60,448 nucleotides of DNA from Pontibacter fetidus (lineage in GTDB: Bacteria; Bacteroidota; Bacteroidia; Cytophagales; Hymenobacteraceae), in assembly GCF_010119545.1 (NCBI RefSeq), contig NZ_JAAEAA010000022.1:1-60448 (forward strand), written 5' to 3'. Below are positions 10,001 through 17,608 of this stretch, in pieces (position 1 is the first letter of the stretch; each line of letters starts with the position of its first letter). The translations under genes and the position numbers were made by a program. Below the pieces are notes generated by a model. That model saw nothing but the letters and a program-made list of their open reading frames with translations, was not told where the DNA came from and made no database searches.

Positions 10001-10889
10001 ATTTGTGCAGGAAAACCTTCAGCACCCCACTCGATCCACTGGAGGTACCAACTATAGCATATATCTCCCCGGCTTTCGTGATCAGCAACTTTTCAGGAGT
10101 TTCGTTATAGCCTGGCACACGGGGTGTACTGAAAGATTTTTGCAGTTGTTTTGCACCAGTGGTTGCATCGTATTTATAAAACAGGATGGTGGCGCTACCA
10201 AGTACAACTTCTAAAGACGAGGTAAGTACAAATACGCCTCCTTTGTTATCAACTTCAATTACTTCTCCGTTTCTTAAACCAGGCTCTTGCGTGGTCCATA
10301 GCACGGTTCCCGCACCCGAAAGCTTTTGGGTAGCCATTACTGTAATGCCGGCATCGTTCATATTACCGGTCAGGTACACATTGCCTTCAGCATCCAGGGC
10401 CAGGGTTTCTACATTCACCATATTTCCGGGGGTGTTGGTAAACGCCTTACTCCATAGTAAATTACCTGCCGGGCCGTACTTCAGCAAAATATCCTCATAC
10501 ACATCCGGTGCTGTACCCGAACGCCCCAACACGAAAATATTGCCTGATTTATCTAACCACAAACCATCAGAATACAGGTAATTGATATCCGGACTGCTTT
10601 TATGCTGGGCACTCCAGAGTTGCTTGCCGGTTGCATCATATTTAAAGAGCGCCAGATTGCTCCCGAGCAATACCAGGTTTCCCGCTGGATCTACCTTCTG
10701 CTGCACAAAACCAGTATTTTCGGCTGCGCTATAGGCAATATCCGGTACTTCCCATACTTTGGTTAGCTGTGCCCGGGCAGTACCTAAACTTATGGCAAAG
10801 CATAGCAATAGCAACAAAACAGGCCTGGCCGTTTGCGAAAATAGGGAGTTGTAAATGGTGGGATAAGCTTTTGGTAGAGGTTGTTTCAT
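7014..10889 (-). CDS. large secreted protein with Ig-like repeats and T9SS sorting domain
   Basis: A 1291-residue cargo protein. A signal peptide (cleavage about after ARA, residue 40) precedes a region (about 50-475) of SBBP/beta-propeller-like repeats, with recurring Y-D-x-T-G-K-x-L-W-type strands. From about 476 there are Cys-containing immunoglobulin/PKD-like modules, beginning CAGFTANAGTDKTICAG. Two modules share the nearly identical stretch GLSATNIANPVASP, pointing to recent duplication. The last 75 residues (from FEYFPNPAKD to the C-terminal KVLLW) form a type A T9SS sorting domain, so it should cross the outer membrane and be anchored or released. The functional target is unknown; an adhesin or surface matrix role is only a guess. 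It is transcribed alone. Confidence 0.88.
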   Translation of the reverse strand: MKQPLPKAYPTIYNSLFSQTARPVLLLLLCFAISLGTARAQLTKVWEVPDIAYSAAENTGFVQQKVDPAGNLVLLGSNLALFKYDATGKQLWSAQHKSSPDINYLYSDGLWLDKSGNIFVLGRSGTAPDVYEDILLKYGPAGNLLWSKAFTNTPGNMVNVETLALDAEGNVYLTGNMNDAGITVMATQKLSGAGTVLWTTQEPGLRNGEVIEVDNKGGVFVLTSSLEVVLGSATILFYKYDATTGAKQLQKSFSTPRVPGYNETPEKLLITKAGEIYAIVGTSSGSSGVLKVFLHKLAADGTLLYKNQIGQTDAAVFYDAVFTANEELLFLCREQKYRTTWDHFMTKVDANGQHLWLHKFNVYEADNMVRYFAPAPMGMAMNADGTIAIAGSYSYFKIPPFSASTVYTEYPKYIVATFTKDGTETWRQLQNQFSLRDGRAGISYIDNKSLYVVVNPAESAGAFSTRNLTVMKFQDCAGFTANAGTDKTICAGGNAQLQATGGTNYSWSPSAGLSATNIANPVASPSQTTTYTVTVTNAEGCTATDQVVVTVNPMPAVTIAAGSATTFCAGGSVILTATSGTNYSYQWLKNGAPIAQATTKTYTATTSGDFTVIVKAAGGCEVTASPVKVVVTPGVTASAGTDKEICAGSNVQLGASGGTTYAWSPATGLSATNIANPVASPASTTTYTVTVSNASGCSSTDQVTVKVTASPAVTITPAGPTTFCEGGSLVLNASQGTGYTYQWYNNGNPINQATGSSFTTFAGGEFSVKVTMGSGCTATSSPVKVTENKAATVVAGTAQQVCVNAAAFTLSGFSPAGGTWSGPGVSANGKFNPATAGTGTHTLTYKVTQNSCEASATKTITVTSGVAAPGTITGNATTCAGTTNLTYSINAVTNAQNYTWTVPAGYTITDGQGTTSIKVTTGSTSGTITVKAANDCGESAAATIAVNITAQPVATITLQGASAFCEGEAALLKAPAGANYSYQWLRNGTTISGATAADYSATTSGNYTVQVSNGNCSRTSSQVSISVTPTIRNNAIASGNLSVCSGKAGVELQAGVPTGGAGTYTYQWEQSTDGTSYTNIPGATSQNYTPAGLTATTWFRRKVTSGGCSHTSASVKLTLAEAPVVSLSAFTKMCTGDAAMTLSGGLPAGGTYAGPGVTNGIFNAATAGAGTHIITYTYTDASGCAATASQTIVVETECAVTGVEDDEPPHKFEYFPNPAKDKLNIAVTLPEWTDLTIQLIDARGRIVLQKNYTMQVGTFAATILLEQKARGLYFLRVTTKEGSYHRKVLLW

Positions 10890-11118
10890 AGCTTTGGATT
10901 TGTGACAAGTATAAATTCAAGATAATCAGGTATCTGCAGCCTGCTTACGAAGATTTAGCATCGTGGACGGACATATATAGTACTAATTCAACTATACTTT
11001 ATATAATACTTTTTTTTATTATATTAGTTATATAAAATCAATATTTACCTAGTATTGAGTATTGTTTCAGTGGCTGCAAAACCCTGCTATAGTTGCAGGA
11101 TTATACTCCGGTTATTGT

Positions 11119-11126
11119 TAAATTTG
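11119..11126 (+). promoter_or_regulatory. candidate -7 box for dinB
   Basis: TAAATTTG matches the Bacteroidota -7 consensus TAnnTTTG, 18 nt before the TTG start of dinB. A TTG at 11093-11095 could be the -33 element, but its 23-nt spacing is a little long. The 255-bp spacer between the divergent T9SS cargo gene and dinB shows nothing else beyond A/T-rich sequence. Confidence 0.45.
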
Positions 11127-11144
11127 TAGCCTATCTGTAATACT

Positions 11145-12227
11145 TTGAGCCAGCCCATCCGCAAGATCATTCACATTGATATGGACGCTTTTTTTGCGTC
11201 GGTGGAGCAGCGTGATAACCCGGAACTGCGTGGTAAACCCGTGGCTGTTGGTGGCTCCAGGGCAAGAGGCGTGGTAGCTGCAGCAAGTTATGAGGCCCGG
11301 AAGTATGGCGTACACTCGGCGCTGGCTTCTAAAATTGCAGCCCAGCGTTGCCCGCACCTCATTTTTGTAAAAGCCCGGTTTGATGTTTATAGTGCCGTTA
11401 GCAGGCAGATAAGAGAAATCTTTTTTGCCTATACAGACCTGGTAGAGCCGCTTTCGCTGGATGAGGCGTACCTGGACGTGACTGAAAATAAGATCGGGAT
11501 GCCCTCTGCCACCATTATTGCCAACCAGATACGGCAGCGCATTTTTGAGGAAACCGGGCTTACGGCGTCGGCGGGCATATCGTACAATAAATTCCTGGCC
11601 AAGATCGCTTCGGACATGAACAAGCCGAACGGTTATACACTCATCACCCCGGATAAAGCCGAAGAACTGGTTGCCAGCCTGGATATTGGTAAATTTCATG
11701 GCATCGGAAAAGTAACGGCAGCCAAAATGCAACGAATGGGCATCCTGACCGGGGCCGATCTGCGGGAGCGCTCTGAGGAAGAACTGGTTCGGAATTTTGG
11801 AAAAACAGGGCATTACTACTACCGCATTGCCCGCGCTCAGGACGACCGCGACGTACAGCCACACCGCATCCGGAAATCCATAGGTTCTGAACGCACATTT
11901 GAAACTGACCTGTCTGAAGAAGAAGCCATGCTGGAGCAACTGGAGCATTTAGCCAAAGAAGTAGCCCATGACATGGAACGCCTGAAAGCCACTGCCCGCA
12001 CCGTTACGCTCAAGATCAAATATTTCGATTTTACCCTGAATACCCGCAGCAAAACTTTCCTGAGCGAATTTAGCTCCGAAGACGCTATTTTTACGGTTGC
12101 CCGCGACCTGTTACGCACACCGCAGTTGCCATTATACCCGGTACGGCTGCTGGGCATCTCCGTCAGTTCGCTCCTTTACCAACACGACCGCCTGCAGGAA
12201 GGCTACCAGTTTACATTGGAGTTTTAG
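11145..12227 (+). CDS. dinB: DNA polymerase IV
   Basis: A 360-residue Y-family translesion polymerase. The catalytic motifs are present: HIDMDAFFASVEQ (Asp12, with Asp14 adjacent) and SLDEAYLD (Asp106, Glu107), followed by thumb helix-hairpin-helix and little-finger domains. The C-terminus ends QFTLEF, which fits the beta-clamp binding consensus QxxLxF. The start is TTG: the in-frame stop at 11127-11129 leaves no ATG upstream, and the first internal ATG (residue 13) would remove the first catalytic Asp. It is monocistronic and followed by a long repeat-rich spacer. Confidence 0.95.
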   Translation: MSQPIRKIIHIDMDAFFASVEQRDNPELRGKPVAVGGSRARGVVAAASYEARKYGVHSALASKIAAQRCPHLIFVKARFDVYSAVSRQIREIFFAYTDLVEPLSLDEAYLDVTENKIGMPSATIIANQIRQRIFEETGLTASAGISYNKFLAKIASDMNKPNGYTLITPDKAEELVASLDIGKFHGIGKVTAAKMQRMGILTGADLRERSEEELVRNFGKTGHYYYRIARAQDDRDVQPHRIRKSIGSERTFETDLSEEEAMLEQLEHLAKEVAHDMERLKATARTVTLKIKYFDFTLNTRSKTFLSEFSSEDAIFTVARDLLRTPQLPLYPVRLLGISVSSLLYQHDRLQEGYQFTLEF

Positions 12228-12319
12228 CTGCTTTAATTAGGCTTGAAATTCAGGTTTGCATTTATTGACACAAGGCGCTCGGAGGTATATTTGAAAGACT
12301 ATAGTTTAAGCTCTCTGTT

Positions 12320-12784
12320 GTCATTTCGACGTAAGGAGAAATCTGAAAGCGTTTTAACCCACCCCTACTCCTGACGAGAGGGAAATTTCTGCCTTACCAA
12401 TTTTTAAACAATAGTTCTATAGTTAAAGCCTATCCACGGACAGGTCGCGACCTGTCCCTACAGAACTATAACCATGATCAATGTCGAAGCAAGCAAGTTT
12501 AAACTATAGATGTACGGTCAATAGCAGAAAGATCGCAGTCTTTGGGTTGAGCGCCTCGAGAGGTTCCGGTGCCGTCAGGCATTGCGAGGAACGAGCAAAG
12601 GAAGCGAAAGCAGCGCGATGCCCAAAGACGGGGCCTCCCGGCCGTGAGGGCACCAAAGCTCAATTGAAACTATAGGTAAGTAAAGCTTCCAGGATCATAG
12701 GAAGTTTGAAAGTATAGCTTGTCTCAAGATGTACCTATAGTTAACTAAAAGCTGATACAGATTTCTCCTGACGTCGAAATGACA
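12320..12784 (+). repeat. composite intergenic repeat, copy 1
   Basis: This block has the perfect palindrome GGACAGGTCGCGACCTGTCC at 12438-12457. A GTCTTTGGG (12538) / CCCAAAGAC (12621) stem encloses a variable interior, followed by a G/C-rich segment starting GACGGGGCCTCCCGG and a tail ending AGTATAGCTT at 12720. The block is bracketed by an inverted pair of GTCATTTCGACG-type sequences (12320-12345 and 12758-12784). A fourth short hairpin segment, CACTAGCAGGAGCTG, follows at about 12809. It fills most of the 841-bp gene-free stretch between dinB and the metalloprotease; a 64-codon reading frame inside it (12481-12675) is not considered a gene. Confidence 0.85.
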
Positions 12785-13068
12785 AGAAAGATACTATTGG
12801 GTATCAGGCACTAGCAGGAGCTGCGCGCACTACCAGGTCTGTACCGGATTAGCAAAACTGTAACTATGGCGATGTTACTCTCTTCAAACTATCCATCACA
12901 AAAATTATAGTTCAAACCAACTATAAAATTTGAGCAATTAAACCATCAGGCCTGCCATCAGTCTTAACAACAGCCACAGGACTTCTGCCCTTCTTTGAGT
13001 GTATTCCGACCTTTAAGAAACACAGCCCCTGAGCTACAAACTAATCTAACCAACCTATTTCAAATTTT

Positions 13069-15564
13069 ATGAGTAAAAATTTACGTTTTGCTCCTTTAGT
13101 GGCATTATTGTTAGCTGGTGCAACTATAGCACCGCCGGCTTTTGCCCAGAAGAGTAAGAAAAAGAAAAAAGAAAAACAGGAAGTTCCGGCAGCTACCCCT
13201 GCACAGGCTCCTAAAAAAGACGATGGTCTGCCAAAGCCATACAGCCAGGTAATTACCGACAAAGCTGTTACCGACGAAGGCCTTTTTAAAGTGCATCGCC
13301 AGGATGACAAGTATTATTACGAGATTCCGGATACGCTTTTAGGCCGCGACATGCTGATGGTAAGCCGTATTGCCAAAACTGCAACCAACATTGGTTACGG
13401 TGGCGAGGAGCTGAACACACAGATGCTGCGCTGGGAAAAGAAAGGCAACCGCATTTTGCTGCGCGTTATTTCTTACGAGAACGTAGCTGCCGATACCCTG
13501 GAGATCTACCATTCGGTACAGAACTCTAACCTGGCTCCTGTTATCCAGGCGTTTGATATCAAAGCATTTAATGGTGCTGCGTCTGTTGTAGAGGTAACCG
13601 ATTTCTTCTCGAAAGATGTACCTGCACTGGGCCTGGACCAACGTAACCGCGATACCTATAAAGTAAGACGCCTGGATGATAAACGTTCGTTTGTAGAGAG
13701 CATCAAAAGCTTCCCGACCAACATTGAGGCACGCTCTTTAATGACGTATGAGGCAACCAATGCGCCATCAAACTCAAGCACCGGAACGATCTCGTTAGAG
13801 CTGAACCACTCGATGGTATTGTTGCCTAAAAAGCCGATGGCAGCCCGTAAATTCGATCAGCGTGTAGGTTTCTTCACTATTTCGCAGACAGACTATGGTA
13901 CTGACGAGCAGCGTGCTGCCGCCCGCCGTTACATTGTGCGCTGGAGGCTGGAGCCGAAAGACAAAGAAGCTTATGCCCGCGGCGAACTGGTAGAGCCTGT
14001 AAAGCCGATCGTGTATTACATAGACCCAGCCACTCCGATGAAATGGAGAAAATACCTGAAACTGGGTGTGGAAGACTGGCAGAAAGCATTTGAGGCTGCC
14101 GGTTTCAAAAATGCGATCATCGCTAAAGATGCTCCAACCCCGGAAGAAGATCCGGAATTCAGCACTGAGGATGCGCGTTACTCTGTAATCCGTTATTTCT
14201 CTTCGGATGTACAGAATGCGTACGGCCCGAACGTACACGACCCACGTTCCGGCGAGATCCTGGAAAGTCACATTGGCTGGTACCATAACGTGATGAACCT
14301 ATTGCGTAACTGGTACTTTATACAAACAGCTGCCATTAACCCGGAAGCCCGCAAAGTACAGTTCAGCGACGAAGTAATGGGCGAACTGATCCGTTTCGTA
14401 TCATCTCACGAAGTTGGCCACACACTTGGCTTGCCGCACAACATGGGATCAAGCGCTGCTTACCCGGTAGAGAAACTGCGTGATGCTGAGTTTACTAAAA
14501 AGTACGGCACTGCTCCGTCTATCATGGATTATGCCCGTTTCAACTACATCGCGCAGCCCGAAGATAAAGGCGTTGCCCTGATGCCAGGCATCGGTACCTA
14601 TGACAAGTATTCGGTAAAGTGGGGTTATACGTACTTCCCGGAAACTAACGGCAGAGACAACTCCGAAAAACTGAATGCCTGGATCAGACAGCATGAAAAT
14701 GATCCGAATTACCGTTTCGGTCGTCAGCAAGGCAACACCATCGACCCATCTTCGCAGACAGAAGACTTAGGTGACGATGCCATGCTTGCAAGTACCTATG
14801 GTATAGCCAACCTGAAGCGTATTATGCCAAACCTGATTACATGGACAGCACAGGAAAACAAGGACTATGCTGACCTGCAGGAAATGTATGGCCAGGTATT
14901 AGGCCAGTGGAACCGCTACATGGGCCATGTTACAGCTAACGTAGGTGGTGTGTATGAGAACTATAAAACCTATGGTCAGAAAGGAAACGTGTATGAGCCG
15001 GTAGCGAAAGAGAAGCAAAAGCGCGCCATGCAGTTCCTGAACGAGCAGGGTCTTTCTACACCAACCTGGATGCTGGACGAAACGATCATCCGTAAATTTG
15101 AGTCGGCTGGTACCGTAGACCGCATTCGTAACGCACAGGTGAGCATTGTAAACAACCTGCTGGAGCCGGGCCGTATGGCTCGCCTGTTAGAGGCACAGGC
15201 CACATTGGGTAGCAAAGCCTATACTTTACCTGAAATGATGGCTGACTTGCGCAAAGGTTTATGGTCAGAAGTTTCGACTGGTAAGTCTATCGATATTTAC
15301 CGTCGTAACCTGCAGCGCGGCTATTTAGAGCGTATGGAGTTGCTGATGAAAGACCAGGAACAAACTGCAGCTGCCCGCTTTGGCAGAGGCGGCACGCCTG
15401 TAAACGTTGCGCAGTCTGATATTCGTCCGATGGTGCGTGGTGAACTGAGCACATTGCGTGGCCAGATCAAGGCCTCGCTTGCCAAGACCAGCGATACCAT
15501 GACGAAATACCACCTGCAGGATGCCTTGGTTCGCATCGACAACATCCTGAATCCGAAAAGCTAA
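13069..15564 (+). CDS. zinc-dependent metalloprotease (DUF5117/DUF4953 type)
   Basis: An 831-residue secreted protein. A signal peptide (1-26, ending AFA) and a short Lys-rich stretch precede DUF5118/DUF5117-like regions, then a metzincin-like catalytic segment HEVGHTLGLPHN with His447, Glu448, His451 and His457. A Met-turn candidate (SIMDYARF) follows about 35 residues later. The C-terminal third matches the DUF4953 portion of this Bacteroidota family. It should act in the periplasm or outside the cell; no substrate is known and no T9SS domain is visible. It is monocistronic, with a strong terminator. Confidence 0.92.
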   Translation: MSKNLRFAPLVALLLAGATIAPPAFAQKSKKKKKEKQEVPAATPAQAPKKDDGLPKPYSQVITDKAVTDEGLFKVHRQDDKYYYEIPDTLLGRDMLMVSRIAKTATNIGYGGEELNTQMLRWEKKGNRILLRVISYENVAADTLEIYHSVQNSNLAPVIQAFDIKAFNGAASVVEVTDFFSKDVPALGLDQRNRDTYKVRRLDDKRSFVESIKSFPTNIEARSLMTYEATNAPSNSSTGTISLELNHSMVLLPKKPMAARKFDQRVGFFTISQTDYGTDEQRAAARRYIVRWRLEPKDKEAYARGELVEPVKPIVYYIDPATPMKWRKYLKLGVEDWQKAFEAAGFKNAIIAKDAPTPEEDPEFSTEDARYSVIRYFSSDVQNAYGPNVHDPRSGEILESHIGWYHNVMNLLRNWYFIQTAAINPEARKVQFSDEVMGELIRFVSSHEVGHTLGLPHNMGSSAAYPVEKLRDAEFTKKYGTAPSIMDYARFNYIAQPEDKGVALMPGIGTYDKYSVKWGYTYFPETNGRDNSEKLNAWIRQHENDPNYRFGRQQGNTIDPSSQTEDLGDDAMLASTYGIANLKRIMPNLITWTAQENKDYADLQEMYGQVLGQWNRYMGHVTANVGGVYENYKTYGQKGNVYEPVAKEKQKRAMQFLNEQGLSTPTWMLDETIIRKFESAGTVDRIRNAQVSIVNNLLEPGRMARLLEAQATLGSKAYTLPEMMADLRKGLWSEVSTGKSIDIYRRNLQRGYLERMELLMKDQEQTAAARFGRGGTPVNVAQSDIRPMVRGELSTLRGQIKASLAKTSDTMTKYHLQDALVRIDNILNPKS

Positions 15565-15587
15565 TTTTATATTTTAGCTATAGTTAC

Positions 15588-15617
15588 AAAGCACCGGCTC
15601 ATCTGAGCCGGTGCTTT
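15588..15617 (+). terminator. intrinsic terminator after the metalloprotease
   Basis: A perfect 13-bp stem (AAAGCACCGGCTC / GAGCCGGTGCTTT) with a 4-nt loop, followed by TTTTT. Confidence 0.9.
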
Positions 15618-15771
15618 TTTGTTTCTTATCCTATAACAAATCGTGTAAATTCCTTCCCCCAGCATTTATAAAATATTGATATTCAACACATAGTCATCCA
15701 GATCACTATTTAGTAGACATCCCTTACAACCAATTACTAATTTATTTAGTTTTTCTATTTATATTAGCAAA

Positions 15772-16833
15772 ATGAAAGCAGAAGATTTTCTGAGAGGACG
15801 TGGAGCGCAGTACAATCCTGCCAATAAATACCTGAAACAGGCGTATGTTGCCGAGCATATTGAAGGGTTAGACGAGCCGATGCTTTCAGATTCCAAAACC
15901 GAGTTCCTGCCTACGCACCCCAAAACTATAGTTAACAAAATAGACAGCCCGGACCTGGGAATGGGCTACTCGCTTAATCCGTACCAGGGCTGTGAGCATG
16001 GTTGCGTGTATTGCTATGCCCGTAACTCGCACCAGTATTGGGGCTATGGTGCAGGCCTGGATTTTGAACGCAAGATCATCGTTAAAGAAAATGCACCTGA
16101 GCTGTTGATCAAGCAACTCGAAAGTAAAAACTGGCAGGTAATGCCCATTATGCTGGCCGGCAACACCGACTGTTACCAACCCATCGAAGCTAAAAAGAAG
16201 ATCACACGCCGGATACTTGAAATTTTACTGAAGTATAAACACCCGGTCAGTATCATTACCAAGAATGCCTTGATCCTCCGTGACCTGGATTTACTTACTG
16301 AACTTAACAAACTGGACCTGGTACACGTGAATATCAGCATTACGACACTGGATGAAAAACTGCGCCAGAAATTTGAGCCTCGCACAGCCACTGGTTCCAA
16401 ACGCCTGGATGTGGTGAGGCAATTGAGCGCAGCAGGTTTACCCGTAAATGTTATGGTAGCACCAGTCATTCCGGGCCTGAACGATTCTGAGATTCCGCAG
16501 ATCATTAAACAGGCTGCTGAAGCCGGCGCTAAAAATGCGGCTTACACTATTGTTCGCCTGAACGGGGAAATAGGACCAATTTTCGAAGACTGGATCACGC
16601 AGACCTTTCCTGACCGCGCCCAAAAAGTACTAAGCCAGATTGCAGACTGCCATGGTGGCCAGGTAAATGACAGCCGTTTTGGTACCCGTATGAGCGGCGA
16701 AGGCAAATTTGCTGAAACGATAGCCAAGCTTTTTAAGATGAGTAAACAAAAATACATGGCAGGCCGAAGTATAAAACCTTACAACTATAGTCATTTCTGT
16801 ACAAGTAAAGGCAAGCAGTTAGGGTTGTTTTAA
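15772..16833 (+). CDS. PA0069 family radical SAM protein
   Basis: A 353-residue radical SAM enzyme. The cluster motif is C74-EHG-C78-VY-C81 (CxxxCxxC), in the setting YQGCEHGCVYCYARNSHQYW that is typical of the PA0069/Rv2578c group, distant relatives of spore photoproduct lyase. A TIM-barrel follows, with GNTDCYQPIE near 129-138. The reaction is unknown for the family; DNA repair is often suggested by resemblance only. No partner gene is adjacent. The C-terminus is complete. Confidence 0.9.
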   Translation: MKAEDFLRGRGAQYNPANKYLKQAYVAEHIEGLDEPMLSDSKTEFLPTHPKTIVNKIDSPDLGMGYSLNPYQGCEHGCVYCYARNSHQYWGYGAGLDFERKIIVKENAPELLIKQLESKNWQVMPIMLAGNTDCYQPIEAKKKITRRILEILLKYKHPVSIITKNALILRDLDLLTELNKLDLVHVNISITTLDEKLRQKFEPRTATGSKRLDVVRQLSAAGLPVNVMVAPVIPGLNDSEIPQIIKQAAEAGAKNAAYTIVRLNGEIGPIFEDWITQTFPDRAQKVLSQIADCHGGQVNDSRFGTRMSGEGKFAETIAKLFKMSKQKYMAGRSIKPYNYSHFCTSKGKQLGLF

Positions 16834-16853
16834 TTTTGATTGAGTGAATTCTG

Positions 16854-16897
16854 TCTGAATCAGGATTTTCAGGATTAAGTTAGATTAGCAGGATTTC
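16854..16897 (+). repeat. CAGGATT-type dispersed repeat
   Basis: TCTGAATCAGGATTTTCAGG followed by degenerate AGGATT units, starting about 20 bp after the radical SAM stop. Related copies are at 48615-48657, 57871-57912 and, reversed, 35121-35153. Confidence 0.75.
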
Positions 16898-16958
16898 TTA
16901 GACTTCGTAGCGTGAGCAGCTCTCATGAGGATGTTTATAGTTTCATAGTGGCCGAAAT

Positions 16959-17408
16959 CCAACCACCCCAACCCCTCCTTGTCTAAGGAGGGGAGTTTTT
17001 CTGCTGTTGCTATACCTTCAACTATAGTTCTATAGCTACTGTTTAATACCCCTATAGTCCCCTCAAGGGGACAGTTGCGTTATGGCTATAGTTGGAGTTA
17101 TAGTCCTATAGTTACAGCCCAAGATCGGACAGGTCGCGACCTGTCCCTACGGAATTACAACCACTATCAAGCTATACAACTATAGCTTCTCAAAAAACTA
17201 TAGCATAGCTATCGAACCGTATCAGTCTTCGGGTTGAGCGCCTTGTGAATATCTGGTGGCGCAGCCATTGCGACGTTAGGAGCAAAAGAGATTCGCGCAG
17301 CGCTCAACCCGAAGACGGGGCCTCCCGGCCGTGAGGGCACCAAAGCCAGCTATAAAACGATAGGCTAGTAAAGCTCCCAGGATTAAAAGAAATTTGAAAG
17401 GATAGCTT
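16959..17408 (+). repeat. composite intergenic repeat, copy 2 (most complete)
   Basis: In order: the hairpin CCCCTCCTT-GTCT-AAGGAGGGG (16972-16993) with a T-run; an arm with TCCCCTCAAGGGGA at about 17053-17066; the perfect palindrome GGACAGGTCGCGACCTGTCC (17127-17146); a perfect 17-bp stem GTCTTCGGGTTGAGCGC (17225-17241) with its complement (17300-17316); a G/C-rich segment; and a tail ending GGATAGCTT at 17408. A further hairpin (CTAGCAG / CTGCTAG, 17450-17478) follows. This repeat occupies most of the 775-bp spacer before pyrG; no gene was seen in it. Confidence 0.88.
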
Positions 17409-17575
17409 AGTTCGAGGATGTATAGGCTTTAATTATAGAAGTCAGACACTAGCAGGAGCTGAGCACACTGCTAGGTCTTTAATCCGAAATAATCCTACAA
17501 ATCCTGATACAGCCAACAAACAATCAAAATTCATAACTATACTTTGCCGGTTACCGGATAATCAAATAAAACCTG

Positions 17576-17583
17576 TACCTTTG
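17576..17583 (+). promoter_or_regulatory. candidate -7 box for pyrG
   Basis: TACCTTTG matches TAnnTTTG 25 nt before the pyrG ATG. No well-spaced -33 TTG is visible, so only the -7 element is proposed. Confidence 0.4.
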
Positions 17584-17608
17584 CAGTCCATAAGACTTAA
17601 CCTAACTT

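Noticed and set aside
11118..11948. 276-codon antisense frame over dinB
   Set aside because: It is a shadow of the strongly supported polymerase IV frame; its translation lacks any motif.
12481..12675. 64-codon plus-strand frame
   Set aside because: It lies wholly in composite repeat copy 1, is cut by stops in other copies, and the translation has no recognisable domain.
16959..17480. CRISPR array
   Set aside because: Repeats here are few, unequal in spacing and palindromic modules rather than direct repeats with spacers; no cas genes are present.
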